Source of the DNA: MFD04580-c1 sp963702995
GTDB taxonomy: Bacteria > Planctomycetota > Phycisphaerae > Tepidisphaerales > Tepidisphaeraceae
Assembly: GCA_963702995.1 (NCBI GenBank)
Contig: OY969783.1
Location: 1,116,001 to 1,180,000 of the forward strand
Direction: 5' to 3'
Length of the DNA: 64,000 nt
Shown piece by piece: positions 28,601 to 38,893 of this stretch. The position numbers and the translations under genes are program-made. Positions within the stretch are counted from its first letter, which is position 1, and every line of letters starts with the position of its first letter. Under the pieces are notes generated by a model. The model did not search any database. It had not been told where the DNA came from and saw only the letters and a program-made list of their open reading frames with translations.

Positions 28601-28824
28601 TCGGCGAAGTCGTGGTGGGCGCGGTCGTCGCCTTCTTCGGCTGCGGCGACGAGGCAACAGGGGCTGTGGTGGGAAGCGCCGGCGCAGGGCGGGCCGGTCG
28701 CCGCAGGGGCGGGCCCGGTCACCGGGACCTGCGCCGCCGGGAGGAGGGGTGCAGCGCCCGCCACAGAAACCGCCAAAAGCATTCGCACACCGGCCGCACG
28801 GCCAAGGCCATTCATCTTCGGCAT
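25656..28824 (-). CDS. secretin (GspD/PilQ type) with about six tandem N-domains, frameshifted near the N-terminus
   Basis: Outer-membrane channel protein of about 1055 residues. A signal peptide (VRMLLAVSVAGAAPLLP) begins at 28824; a frame change near 28685-28700 in a Pro/Ala/Thr linker leads into the main frame. A STN/N0-like segment is followed by about six repeated secretin-N units, each with a KxxxAxxxAxLL helix and a NxxxVxxxP strand (SNAVATAKLILSIL, ADAVAAAKLITAVF, ADATAAAKLLTTIF, ADASAAVRLLTSLY), the last with a Gly-rich insertion. The secretin barrel ends with VIGGLMEDRK, PLLGDLPMLGPIF and ELLIFLTPHV. Three or four N-domains is usual. Confidence 0.88.
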
Positions 28825-28917
28825 GAACCAATCTTTCTCGAACGAAGCTGATCATCCGGTGCCGGCCATGGCGGCCCGCGTATCGTCATCTTGAAGTGCA
28901 AGCGATGTGCTTTGCCA

Positions 28918-29626
28918 TCACGGTGCGGCGACCACCGCCTTTGACTTCTTCGACTTCGGCGGCTCTCCCGCCGCTGGGAGAGCGGTGGCGTCGCTCGTAC
29001 CCGATGCTCTCTCGACCGACGGATCGACTCCTTGCGGCCGCTTCGCTTTCTTTTCGTGTTGTTCCTTCTGCGACGAAGGAGTGTCGCCGACCTCTGCCAG
29101 CGCCTCCGTCCAGCGCCCGGCCGACGGCAATCGTCATTGAAGTGGCCTTGCTTCCGATGTTAGCGTCCGCCTCAAACGTGACGCCCCCCAGAGAGATTGC
29201 CCGTAGGCGCCCCTGCCCGATTCGATCGCCGGCGGCGACGCGAAACACGCGCTTCGTGGCAGTGTCTTCGATCAGCGCGCTCGGCCGTTCGTCCTCGAAG
29301 AAGACGCCTCGGACCACCAGCGACGCCTCAAGGGGCGGCTGAGCACGCTCAACCGGCGACGGTTTCTCCCGGTCGGCCGCCGCCCGCTGGTCCGCGGCGA
29401 ACATGCTCCGCTTGAGGAGGATCTGGTATCGGCCGGACATCGGCTTGACCCGCGTGAACGCCAGCCCCGAAGCGCCCGGCACCCCATCGGTTGGCCGGGC
29501 CGCCGCGACGACGGCATCCGCTTTCGCCGGATCCATCTCCGGTCGAACGCGCCCAGCAACCGAGACCGCGACCGTCACTGTTGCCATGGCAACGATAAGC
29601 CGGGCCGGCGCGCGGAACTTTTTCAT
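28918..29626 (-). CDS. GspC-like inner-membrane protein, frameshifted
   Basis: About 235 residues. One N-terminal TM helix (LIVAMATVTVAVSVAG) is followed by a periplasmic part with ILLKRSMFAA, SLVVRGVFFED, ALIEDTATKRVF and DRIGQGRLRAI, the beta pattern of the GspC homology region that contacts the secretin N0 domain. The frame changes near 29090, and the restored tail is Lys/Pro-rich (SKKSKAVVAAP). It is the gene just before the secretin, as gspC precedes gspD in type II secretion operons. No PDZ domain is seen. Confidence 0.65.
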
Positions 29627-29927
29627 TCTTTGGTGATTCACAACAGCGACCTGATACCGGACGTGATTTCCTCAGCTCCGACTTGGCCCGCTCCGGATGA
29701 CGGACGGGTCATGCGATATTTGTTACTCGCTTTTCCGCCGCGCGTTGCGTCCCGGACGGTGCGAAACGAGCTCGGGCTCATTGGCCGAGCCGAGTCGCCC
29801 ATCGACTTCGGTCGCGCCCGTTAGCGGCGAGCGAACTGGCCGACCCTCTCACTGCCTATGAAACTAAGGTGACGTCCGTGCGTCCAATGCGGCGGCCGGC
29901 GTCCGGCTGGATTGAGGCGAAGCAACG

Positions 29928-30934
29928 ATGCGAGTTCATTGCCTGTTTCTTTTGTCGGCGCTTCTGGCGCCGGTCGCCTTCGCAGGGCCCCCGTCGCGCG
30001 AGCAGGTCGAGCATCAGGATCGGGCGCTTCAGCGGCTCAACACCACCCTTGCGACGGCGGGCACCGACGCCGACAGATTCGTCGCCATTTCACGAGCCTT
30101 GGCTGACGAATCTGACGTGGAAACCCGCCGCCGCATCGCCTCCGTCGCGGCCGCCATCCCCGGGCCTGAACGCGAGGCGTTCCTTATCTCGCGGCTCACT
30201 GCCGATGAAGACGCGGGGCTCCGCTCCCAAGCCGCGACGGAGCTGGGCGGGACAGGGAGTGTCGCGAGCCTCCCCGCCCTGGCGCGAGCGGCCGCCTCCG
30301 ACCGGACCAGCCGGCTCGAAATCGGTTGCATCGTCGGCGAGTCCAGCGCCCGCCGCGCCGCGACGTTCGCAATCGCGAAGCTCGCCGAGCGAATCCCCAC
30401 GATGGCGGGCGATGCGACGGCCGCCCTTCCGCGATCCCCGCCGTACTCGATCCGAAAGATCCCGAGGGCCTCTCCGATGCCCGTCGCCAGGCCCTCTACC
30501 AGGTCACGCGCGACCCCTCGCTGATCCAGCCATGGCTCGATCAGTTGAAGCACGCCGACCCCAAGGTACGCGCCGATGCATTGGGGGCCTTCCAATTCCT
30601 CGGGCTGAAGGTCGCCCCGCAGCCCGTTGCGGACACGGTGCAGGACTCCGACCCGACCGTCCGCGTGAACGGGGTGATGACCCTGGGGGAGATAGGCGAC
30701 GCGGCGACCCTCCCGCCGCTGATGGCGGCCGCCGCGGACCCGAAGGCCGACGTCGGGTTGCGTTCGGCAGCTCTATGGGCCCTGGGCCACATGCGCGCAG
30801 CGCCTGCCCGTGCCCTGGTCGAGAGGCTGTTGTCCGACCCCAACGACTCCGTCTCAACCGCAGCGGCGATCGCCTTCTATCGGATCGCGGGGATCAGGGC
30901 CAAACAGTTCCCACCCGGGTACAACGCCGATTGA
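29928..30934 (+). CDS. exported HEAT-repeat protein, frameshifted
   Basis: About 335 residues. Signal peptide LFLLSALLAPVAFAG, then HEAT/PBS-lyase-type repeats (ETRRRIASVAAAI, LRSQAATELGG, VRADALGAFQFLG, VRVNGVMTLGEIG, LRSAALWALGHM). The frame changes near 30420-30440, between GDATAAL and PAIPAVLDPKD, and the two halves form one superhelix. Probably a periplasmic protein-binding scaffold. It is divergent from the GspC-like gene, and the 300 bases between them show nothing else. Confidence 0.7.
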
Positions 30935-31092
30935 TGGGTCAGGCCGGAAGCCCCTCGAAAGAGGTGCCGCCCGGTCTGCGCCCCGGTTGGTCCATCAACC
31001 CATCACGCCCCCCTCGCTTCGAGCATCGACCACCACGTATGAGTTGGATTCTGCTTTATCCATCGCTGCTCTTAAACTTTCGTTTCGGCGGT

Positions 31093-32580
31093 CTACCGAA
31101 GACCCTCCGGCTTGGAATCACTACCAGCCACCGCGCGAAAATGCTGAACGTAATCGCTCAAGTCTTTCGACTCGGGTGGAGGGGCCTTTTGCCAGTCTCG
31201 ACCGTGTTCGACGACCCATTTCTCGTATTCCATTTGAGTCGAGATCGCTTCAATCAAGCCAGCCACAGTCTTGCCGTCCCCGGCCCCGCCACCGATATCA
31301 TGAAGTAGTTCTTGAAGCGAGTGCCTCAATTGATCCGAATCATCGCACGTCCATCCAAGGCTGCTGGGTTCTTCGGGGAGTCGCTCTAGAAATCGCCAGT
31401 AGGCGTGCTTCTTGTCACTTCCTCCGCACTTCGACAGCCAAGTGGGGCGCTGGAGGGCTAAGGAAAAAAATTGGCGGAAAACTTCCAGTGGGGTCGCATC
31501 ATCGCTGGTCGTGAAGTTCCACCGTTTCAACTGGACGCGCATCTGATCTGCCGGTTCCTTGAGGCCGTTGAGGTTGGAAGACAACGAAGCGTTCTTCCGA
31601 AAACGCTCGACAAACTCGATAACGCCCACGTCGGGAGCAGTGGCAAAGTCCACCGCGTCCTGGTCCGCGTCGCGGTCACGGTACTTCGTTCGCCAGTCAT
31701 CATAATTCATCTGTTCATCGACACGTTGAAAGCATCTCTCCGCAGTGCTTGCGTCGTCGGCATCCGACTTCCCACCCTCCAGCGAAGCTGCTAGTTTTCG
31801 CAAATCAGTTTCTAACTCGTCTTTCGTCCACTGGTCATGCGCGGCGTGGAACGGTTGCTTCGGAAGACGAAGAATGAACTTGACATAGGGATGGTTGGAG
31901 GCCGGAGCTTCATGCCAAACGGACGACTGGCAGAGGAATCCGAAGTAGTCGTTAATTACCGCCTCGGGCGGACCAGTCTTCGGAGCATGGCCCCAGCCCG
32001 AGAGCTGAAGATTCATGGTCTGGATGATTGGTCGCAACGGTTTCAGGTCATCCTTTTGCTCATTCGAGCCAGAACCTTGGTGTGCTACGAGAGCCAAAGC
32101 AACGGCGACCACTGATGCGGTCCCAAGAGCAGCCATGATGACAACCTTCCTTCTGTTTGGCCTGCGGGGAACTTCAACGGCATGGGTTCGGCCGTTCGCG
32201 CGGGCGGTCGGCACAATGATGGCGTCGGCCACAAGAATCAGATTCGCATCCGCGCCGCATCGAGTCGGCCAAATCGAACGAAGCCCCTCCATCAAGCGGG
32301 CTGTGTCGCTCTGGTCGGGTGCGCATTCCAGCAAAACTGCACGAAGAATGGTGGGCCGTCGGTGCCGAGCTTTGGGGTCGAGACTTTCTACGTCATGCAC
32401 AATCTCCCCAAACAAAACGCCTTGGCCAGAGACTTCGACTTTGAAAATGCCGGGCTGTCCGGCCTTCTGTCGTTCATCCAAGGCCTCGATAATGTCGCGG
32501 AGGATCGGCTTAATCTGTGGCGAAAATGCCCAATCGGCACCCTGCGCAAACCAGCGATGTACGATGACTGCCGCCTTCAC
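31093..32580 (-). CDS. single-TM protein of unknown family, last gene of the GTPase/nuclease operon
   Basis: A 495-residue protein. The N-terminal 140 residues form a globular domain (MKAAVIVHRWFAQGADW, VLFGEIVHDVESL, NLILVADAIIVPT), a TM helix sits near residue 150 (VVIMAALGTASVVAVALALV), and a long polar C-terminal region of about 320 residues has repeated W/F-containing helices. Start 18 bases after the GTPase stop, so cotranscribed. The N-terminal domain resembles effector or partner domains of GTPase-centred bacterial conflict systems only in a general way. GC content is lower than in flanking genes. Confidence 0.6.
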   Translation of the reverse strand: MKAAVIVHRWFAQGADWAFSPQIKPILRDIIEALDERQKAGQPGIFKVEVSGQGVLFGEIVHDVESLDPKARHRRPTILRAVLLECAPDQSDTARLMEGLRSIWPTRCGADANLILVADAIIVPTARANGRTHAVEVPRRPNRRKVVIMAALGTASVVAVALALVAHQGSGSNEQKDDLKPLRPIIQTMNLQLSGWGHAPKTGPPEAVINDYFGFLCQSSVWHEAPASNHPYVKFILRLPKQPFHAAHDQWTKDELETDLRKLAASLEGGKSDADDASTAERCFQRVDEQMNYDDWRTKYRDRDADQDAVDFATAPDVGVIEFVERFRKNASLSSNLNGLKEPADQMRVQLKRWNFTTSDDATPLEVFRQFFSLALQRPTWLSKCGGSDKKHAYWRFLERLPEEPSSLGWTCDDSDQLRHSLQELLHDIGGGAGDGKTVAGLIEAISTQMEYEKWVVEHGRDWQKAPPPESKDLSDYVQHFRAVAGSDSKPEGLR

Positions 32581-32598
32581 CGCCTTCTGCTCCTCTCG

Positions 32599-34890
32599 TT
32601 AATTCTTCGCTTTGTAGGGGGCCAAGTCGGGTGGCTTCACAGCCTCGCACTCAAGATAGATCAATACATTCTGGCCCTTGCCGTCGCGCACGGTGACGGG
32701 ACCATTCAATCGACTGACAATGAAGATTGGGTCGGTTTCGACAGGCTTAGTCTCCAAGTCGTTTGACCAGGCGTGGTGGTAGCCCTCGACCTGAACACCG
32801 AACGTGCCAGTCTGGCGATATTTCGCTCGATAGGGGCCGAGCGTTTCCCCAAAAACCGGGGTCATTCCGTCCCGCCATCCAGTCCAATGAGCAGTTCCGT
32901 TGACCGCGATCTCAATGCGACAGGTAGGGGCTGACACGGTGGGTTCAAGATGCGACCCTTTGGGGATTGTCATCGAACGAACGACGACTTGGTAATCTCT
33001 TTCCGATTGAAGACCATTGAACCAATCCATCCACTTTTGCACGTCAGCTTCCATCCGTCTTCGCGGCTGCGTGCCGTTCACGTATGCCACAGCCTTGCGA
33101 TGCGTGGATTCGATGCTGTTTGCATCACTCCCGCTTCGATTTGCGTTGCGTACCTCCTCGTAGAGCGCTCGATCCCAGCGGTCGCCCGTACGGGTGACAA
33201 GGGCCTCCGCTTCTTCACGATGTTTGGCACCAGGATAATCCCTGTATTTGTTAGCGAGTTTGATTGTTTCATCGAAGCTGTTCGGGTTTCGTTGGTCAAA
33301 ATCTACAACCGCCTTCCACTCGCTCTCATCCCGCGCCGTGGTCATGTCAGAAATGGATTTCTCAATATCGGGCCGGTAGGGAGACTCTGGGAACTCCGTC
33401 AAGAACCGTCGATACGCTTCGGTCACTTCCGCGTACTTACTTCCCTTGGAAAGGGAAGCGACTTCCTCACGCAGCGCCTGATACCTGCTTTCGTGAGTAA
33501 CCCGCTTGGCGTAAGCGTCAGCGGCAGTGGAATCTTCCATCTGCCATGCAGTGACTTTGGCCCCCTCTGATCCTCCACCCCACAGGCCCAGGTACAGCTT
33601 GTCCTTCTCAAGGCGTATCGTGGCCTCACCCTCCGAAGGGTGGTCGCCTCGAAAGCCGGTGAGATTCTGGAAGTCTCGTTGCGAAGCATCGGTTTGCAGT
33701 CTCGACCAGAGCAGACGGACGGCCACATCATGTCCCAGCATTCCCTTGACGGGGTTCCAGTAGGCTAAGTATCCATCCGTCTGTGCTTTTTTTCCCGCAG
33801 AGTCCATGGAAAAATCGTCGTAGGCCCGGGTAACTGCTCGGTAGCGGTCGCGATCGTCACGGAAAAGTGCTACCGCAGTAATGATGGCCACCAAAGCGGC
33901 CAGTGATAAGGTGGTTGCAAGCCGCCGTCGCCAAAGACGCCATCGAAGACCGACGATCTTCTTGTGAAGCCGGACGCTCGCCGGACCTTTGTGCAGTCGA
34001 TACCGACCCGTCGTTTGCCGCAGGGTGGAGATCGCACCTGCATAGCGGGGCCACATGCTGCGCACCGTTAAGGTGTCTGCCTCACGTTCCGCCTTCTGGG
34101 CCACCATCTCCTCGGCTCGCTGGACAGACCAGACGAGTGGCGCATGGATGTTGAAGGGCTGTGGCCCATTGCGGGGTGGTTGTTGATCCTCACGATGACT
34201 TCCGAATGCGGAAATCGGAAACACCTGGACGCGATCTCCACTCTGCTCCAAGGCCGAGTGGAATTGCCCGTAAACCGGGTCGTTCTTTAGGAACAGCCGG
34301 GCCTTCGCACCTTCCTGGTCGGCATCGGCATCACGCAGATTGAAATCGCTGCGACTGTCCCATTTGGTAAGAACAAGGGCGAGGGGACGCGCAATTGTGT
34401 TTCCATCGACCGAGAGCCGGTGCAGTTCCGCAAGGAGAAGGTCCAACTCGTTCAATCGTTCGAGGGCGGATGCTGGAGATTCGGTGATGTCCAAAAAGAA
34501 AAGAATGGCGTTGCAGGCCTTCAACCAATCGCGCGTCTCGGCGCGCAGTTGAGCAACATCCTCAGCGTTTGACCGCTCGACAAGCTCGCCAGCGTAGTCA
34601 CGGACCGCCACGTTCCACACTCGCTGCTCACACTTAACATCGCACCTTAACTCGCTGGGAATTCCCTTGTCAGTGGGTCGAGGCTTCTGCCCTTGAGATA
34701 AATACCGATCCCATTTGTCGGAGAGGTATTCAATCGTTTCGTTGTCGGCAAATCCGACGTTTGTTCCGTTCCCATTGGCCCGGAAACCATACAGGCAGGC
34801 AAGAAAACAGGTTTTCCCTGCATTTCGCGCACCGTGAATCCCCAAGTGCCAGACACCTGCATCCGATGAAGTTTCGAGTTTGTCGGCCAT
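32599..34890 (-). CDS. membrane-anchored P-loop GTPase, operon core
   Basis: A 763-residue protein. The N-terminal G domain is clear: G1 GARNAGKTCF near residue 20, G3 RDYAGE, and G4 VLTKWD, plus AILFFLDIT. A basic stretch and a TM helix follow near residue 325 (ATTLSLAALVAIITAVALF), then a 400-residue C-terminal part with alpha-helical repeats (YAEVTEAYRRFLTEFPES) and a final beta-rich domain. This architecture recalls GTPases of predicted NTPase-centred defence loci but I cannot name the family. Gaps of 12 and 18 bases to its neighbours indicate one operon. Confidence 0.72.
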   Translation of the reverse strand: MADKLETSSDAGVWHLGIHGARNAGKTCFLACLYGFRANGNGTNVGFADNETIEYLSDKWDRYLSQGQKPRPTDKGIPSELRCDVKCEQRVWNVAVRDYAGELVERSNAEDVAQLRAETRDWLKACNAILFFLDITESPASALERLNELDLLLAELHRLSVDGNTIARPLALVLTKWDSRSDFNLRDADADQEGAKARLFLKNDPVYGQFHSALEQSGDRVQVFPISAFGSHREDQQPPRNGPQPFNIHAPLVWSVQRAEEMVAQKAEREADTLTVRSMWPRYAGAISTLRQTTGRYRLHKGPASVRLHKKIVGLRWRLWRRRLATTLSLAALVAIITAVALFRDDRDRYRAVTRAYDDFSMDSAGKKAQTDGYLAYWNPVKGMLGHDVAVRLLWSRLQTDASQRDFQNLTGFRGDHPSEGEATIRLEKDKLYLGLWGGGSEGAKVTAWQMEDSTAADAYAKRVTHESRYQALREEVASLSKGSKYAEVTEAYRRFLTEFPESPYRPDIEKSISDMTTARDESEWKAVVDFDQRNPNSFDETIKLANKYRDYPGAKHREEAEALVTRTGDRWDRALYEEVRNANRSGSDANSIESTHRKAVAYVNGTQPRRRMEADVQKWMDWFNGLQSERDYQVVVRSMTIPKGSHLEPTVSAPTCRIEIAVNGTAHWTGWRDGMTPVFGETLGPYRAKYRQTGTFGVQVEGYHHAWSNDLETKPVETDPIFIVSRLNGPVTVRDGKGQNVLIYLECEAVKPPDLAPYKAKN

Positions 34891-34902
34891 TCCTTCTCCG
34901 TG

Positions 34903-35935
34903 CTATTCTTTTAGGGGCTGATGCGCCGTGGTAAGACGTTGCCTGCGATCTACAGCCCGCTTCGTTTCTCCATTCGACGCGGACCCGTAAAAGAACAGCC
35001 GTCGCAGGCCACGGTGCCACACAAGCCATCGGATGCCGGGAATGGAGATGAGCAGAAGGAAGCCGATCACTACCAGCGAGACGACCGTGCTGACAGGATT
35101 GGCGGCGTATTGGCGGGCCACGCCGTCCGCAATGCCGTTTATCAGCCCACGCCCCACGCTAACGGGAACGGAAATCCCGAGCTTTCCTAGTTCCCGTGCA
35201 GCATATTCCGTGAGATTCCCAACAGCGTCGTGGAACTTTTCCGGCATTGCGAGATAGGTGACAAGCAGCGTGCCGGTCAGCCACTTGCCTTTATGCGGGG
35301 CGATGTAATGCTGCCAAAATTCACCCGCGCCGCCCCCCGTCTTTCGGATCGTTGATTTCCACAATGAAGCCACTTCTTCGTCGGCCAATTCAGTCGGAAT
35401 GGTTTTCAGTGCGAGGGTCCGCATAATTTCCGGGGCTGCCTCGGATGGCAGCTTCCCTCGCAGAATGAAGCTCACCTCGTCTGATTCCAGCCACGCCATT
35501 CCATCCACGACAAAATCGCCGTAGGTACGCATCTGGGCGATCCCCCCTGAATCCATGCGACTCAGAATACGTGCGCCCTCCTTGCCGGGGTGCAGTTGAA
35601 GCACTCGTTGCGCCGGCACCTAGCTCCAGTGCGATCCGCCGTTCAGCGGGTGGGAGTGCCTTGAATTCATGAACGAGAGAACTATCAACGCCTTGAAGTC
35701 CCTCAAACCGTCGGAGCATCGCCGGTTCGTCCATCGCCCCTGAAAAGTGTCGCGCAATAAGATCGGTGGCCTCCTGAGTATCATGGAAGATGAACTGCTG
35801 CTCAGCTTTGGCAGCTTCCACTTCTGTCGCCCGCTCCGCAAGTTCCTCCACAACCTTTGTCCAGACCGCAGCATGAAGCTGTGTTGCGAACACCAGCGTT
35901 CCGATGCAGCAGATTGCAGCCCAATGCCGTCTCAA
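34903..35935 (-). CDS. exported small membrane protein, frameshifted
   Basis: About 340 residues. It begins with TTG overlapping the stop of the nuclease-like gene (TTGA), then a signal peptide (ICCIGTLVFATQLHA), a helical soluble part (LAERATEVEAAKAEQQF, HPGKEGARILSRM) and a C-terminal TM helix (VVSLVVIGFLLLISIPG) with a basic tail. The frame changes near 35600-35620, between ALELGAG and QRVLQLHPG. Family unknown. Placed between nuclease and GTPase, it could anchor, regulate or neutralise the nuclease. Confidence 0.6.
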
Positions 35936-38413
35936 TTAAGCCTTCTTTCCATGATCGCGACCGCGAAGTCCTCGACGCCCCCGACACCGGCAGGCAGGGA
36001 AAGTGTCTGGATGATGATCTCCTCGCCTCGACGCCGAACGATACGGGGCATCAGGGGACCAGCCCCAGGCTTCCACAACTCTACTCCGGCGCGCTTCGCC
36101 ATCGCCTGTGATCGGTACATGAAGCTCTCCAAAGCCAGGGATGCACTTTCCGCTCCCTGAGTGCTTACTAGGGCTATTGAAGCACCTGGCGTCTGGAGTA
36201 GCAGGTTCTTAATCTGGCTGGCTGACAATTGTTGCCCCTTGCCTCCCACGGACACCGAACTCTCTACCCGCGTTGGGAGGGGCTTTCCTTGGACATGCTC
36301 CGTGCGGACAACCTCAATGTCCAAGCGACTTTCCTCGAATGCTTTCAAAACCGCTTCCGCCGCTTCCTTCTCCTCCGTGCTGGCGGAAGAACGAGCCAGA
36401 ACATTCTTGGCGACTTCGCGAGTGTATTCCGGCGTCCCTTGCCAGAAGCCGTGAAAATGCTTGACTTGGCTGCCGCCGCCCTTTGCTTCAATGACCTTTA
36501 TCCTGTTCCCATCCCTCAGCACCAGATCGAATCCCGCGCCCTGTCGTGGCTTGCCCAGAAACATTGGCTCACAGCCCGTTTCAACGGCGTAGCGTTTCGC
36601 TCCTTCAAGGCCAATCTCCTCGGCAATTAAATTTTTTGCCCCTAGATCACCGGCCTTTCTAGCAGCGGCGTATTCAGTGCTTCGATCCGCTAACCCCAAG
36701 GCAATTCCGTCGCCGCGTGCTTCAAGACGCTTCAAGGCAATCTTTCCTGCGTCTGCACCGAATCGTGTTAGTTCGATTCCCTCCTGTCCCAAAACCTCGA
36801 TGGCTGCCTTCTCGGCATGGCTGAGGAGTTGACCTTCACCAGCCGCCAAGAACTGTCGTCCCTCGGCGGTCATCGCTTCGCGGACAACCGTGCCACTGCC
36901 CTGGGCGAGTGCATGTTCTGCTGCTGATTCGGCCACCTCACGCTCGGCGGCTCCAGCAAGCGCCTTTGCTCCGTTGGCAACTTTCCCGGTTCCCTTGAAG
37001 GGTGTGAGCGTGAGGATGACATCGGCACCGGCCCACGCCACTTCGCCGTTTGATACGTGCAGACCCTTCGCATATTTCTCGCCAACCCGGTACGCCATGT
37101 ACCCCGGAACCCACTGGAGATACTTTTCGCTCTCTGGCGCGGGGTAGCGATCTTGCATTAACTCACCTGCAAGGTTCTTCGTGTTCAGGTAGATGTCGAT
37201 CTTCTCCTGGGGGTATCGCGAAATGTTACCAACAGCGTCAATCACAAGAGGGTCGAGTGCATCCGCATTGAGAAGTTCTGGCCGTCGCAGAAGGTCGTAG
37301 AACGGCCCGTATTCCCGGTAGCGGTCCAATACGAGGAAGGCAGGCCAGCCCACCTTTCCCATTGAAAGGACCCCTGCTTGGCTGAAGTCGCCTGTCGCTG
37401 CCGTAAAACGTGTAGCAGATTGTCGCTGCCGGGCCGCATCGCCGGAAAGCTTCGACCCCGACCTTTTGCCCTTGCCACGTTTCGGTGAGTAAGCGGAGAA
37501 TATGACCATCTTCCACCGCCAACATCTGAACGAAATCAGGTTGTGCCGCCAGGAGATCGAGCGCCTGGTCGAGGGCCTCTACGCCAGTACCGGAATCCAG
37601 TAATTGTGCAACGTCGTCATAATTGATGAGCATCAACGTGACGGCAAGCGGCAGGTCGAGAACTTTGCAGGCATGTTGAACAACGTCTGGAAGATTCCGC
37701 GATCCCTTGTCTGTCGGAGGCGCGACGAGCATCAGTGCGGCCGGAAGCCCAAAGCGTTCGTTGAGATCGAGCGGCAGATCGCCGTAATGTGACACCGCCC
37801 CGGCGACACGCTCAACGCTCACCGGCGAGTCGATGAAGTTGATCGCCATGAATAGACGCCACGCTCGTTCACCGTGTTGATCGAGCATTGCGGTGGCTTC
37901 GGGAGCGTCGCCACCGATCAAGAGTGGCAAGGCTCCTGGCGCTCGCCCTGTCGCAGCCAACCGGGCAGGCGGCAACTGGTTGAGATTCTTTAGAAATGCG
38001 TCGAGCTTGCCCGCCTCTGCCCAGTCAACGACCGCGCGGTTCCAAGGGCCATGAACAAGACGGAATCGGGCGGGGTCCAGTTTCCAAAGGTGTGTCAGCG
38101 AAGCGAACGCCTCGGGTTTCTTCTTGAGGAAAAAGGCTGCGTCATCTCCGAACGTGTCGAGGACGCGTAGCCCGTCTTCGCCGTACTGCTTCGCGGCATC
38201 CAGCGACGTGTACCCCCATGTTCCACCGACGCGGCTGACCAATAGCGGGTCCGCATTCGGCAGAAGGGCTTGGACCTGCGAAGGCGAAAACGGAGTTGCA
38301 AATTGAGCGGAGTTGGCTTGCGGCTTCCCGAAAAAGTGCGCGCTCAACAGGCCAGCCGCCGCCAAAGTGATGGTGGAGATCAGGACATTTTTTACGATGC
38401 GCCGTCCCGTCAT
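35932..38413 (-). CDS. exported protein with C-terminal PD-(D/E)XK-like nuclease domain, frameshifted
   Basis: About 825 residues. N-terminal signal or anchor (VLISTITLAAAGLLSAHFF), then a helical half (residues 40-330), a frame change near 37440, a middle region with VDAVGNISRYP and an Ala-rich segment, and a C-terminal domain at about residues 580-700 with GAGFDLVLRDG, KVIEAKGGG and QGTPEYTREV. The D...ExK spacing and following Q-rich helix are typical of restriction-endonuclease-fold domains at the ends of polymorphic toxins. Catalysis is inferred. First gene of the four-gene operon, about 275 bases from a tRNA gene. Confidence 0.68.
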
Positions 38414-38686
38414 GTTTTCCTTCGATTACTGCGTTCTTCTCGAAGACCCGCCGAAAGTTCCCCATCACGTCTCGGCAGTCGGGCCACCTCGATTGCCCAG
38501 AAACGTGCGGCATCAAAATGAATGCGCCAAGCCGCGGGGATGGGGTGGGACTCTACGTGCCGAGCGACCCTCTCGCAAGCGATAGTCTGCTGGCAATGAA
38601 GCACTTCTGGTGAAAGGCGGGTGACCTAACGCTGTCAGTCACAGGCGCGTCTTTTCACGGTACAGGCCGCCGGAAATTGACTCCAT

Positions 38687-38759
38687 TGGGAGCGGTGGGA
38701 TTCGAACCCACAACCAAGAGATTATGAGTCTCCTGCACTAACCGTTGTGCTACGCTCCC
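38687..38759 (-). tRNA. tRNA with CAU anticodon (Met or Ile2)
   Basis: A complete cloverleaf of 73 bases: acceptor GGGAGCG/CGCTCCC, D-arm GCAC/GTGC, anticodon stem GGAGA/TCTCT around the loop CTCATAA, T-arm GTGGG-TTCGAAT-CCCAC, discriminator A. CCA is not encoded. The CAU anticodon means elongator Met or lysidine-modified Ile2, which cannot be separated by eye. The 3' end faces the lower-GC operon. Confidence 0.92.
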
Positions 38760-38893
38760 GATATCGCCGCGCCGCCCGGTAAGGACGGGGGCGGTGATGC
38801 GGCCGGCCTTGCTGGAGCGGAGTTTATCCGACGGCGAATCGGGCCGCCATTTTTGACGTTCATCCGCCGCCCGCGGCGCGGGGCTCCCCTCGT

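Noticed and set aside
27444..28826. 460-codon plus-strand open frame
   Set aside because: Antisense to the secretin repeats; Arg/Val-rich shadow.
29869..31308. 479-codon plus-strand open frame
   Set aside because: A composite shadow across the HEAT-repeat gene and the end of the TM protein gene; the HEAT frames explain the region.
38410..38604. 64-codon minus-strand frame upstream of the nuclease-like gene
   Set aside because: Overlaps the next start, has no ribosome site and an unconvincing composition.
31000..38700. Integrated prophage or conjugative element
   Set aside because: No integrase, capsid, portal, relaxase or transposase gene, and no duplicated tRNA end found.
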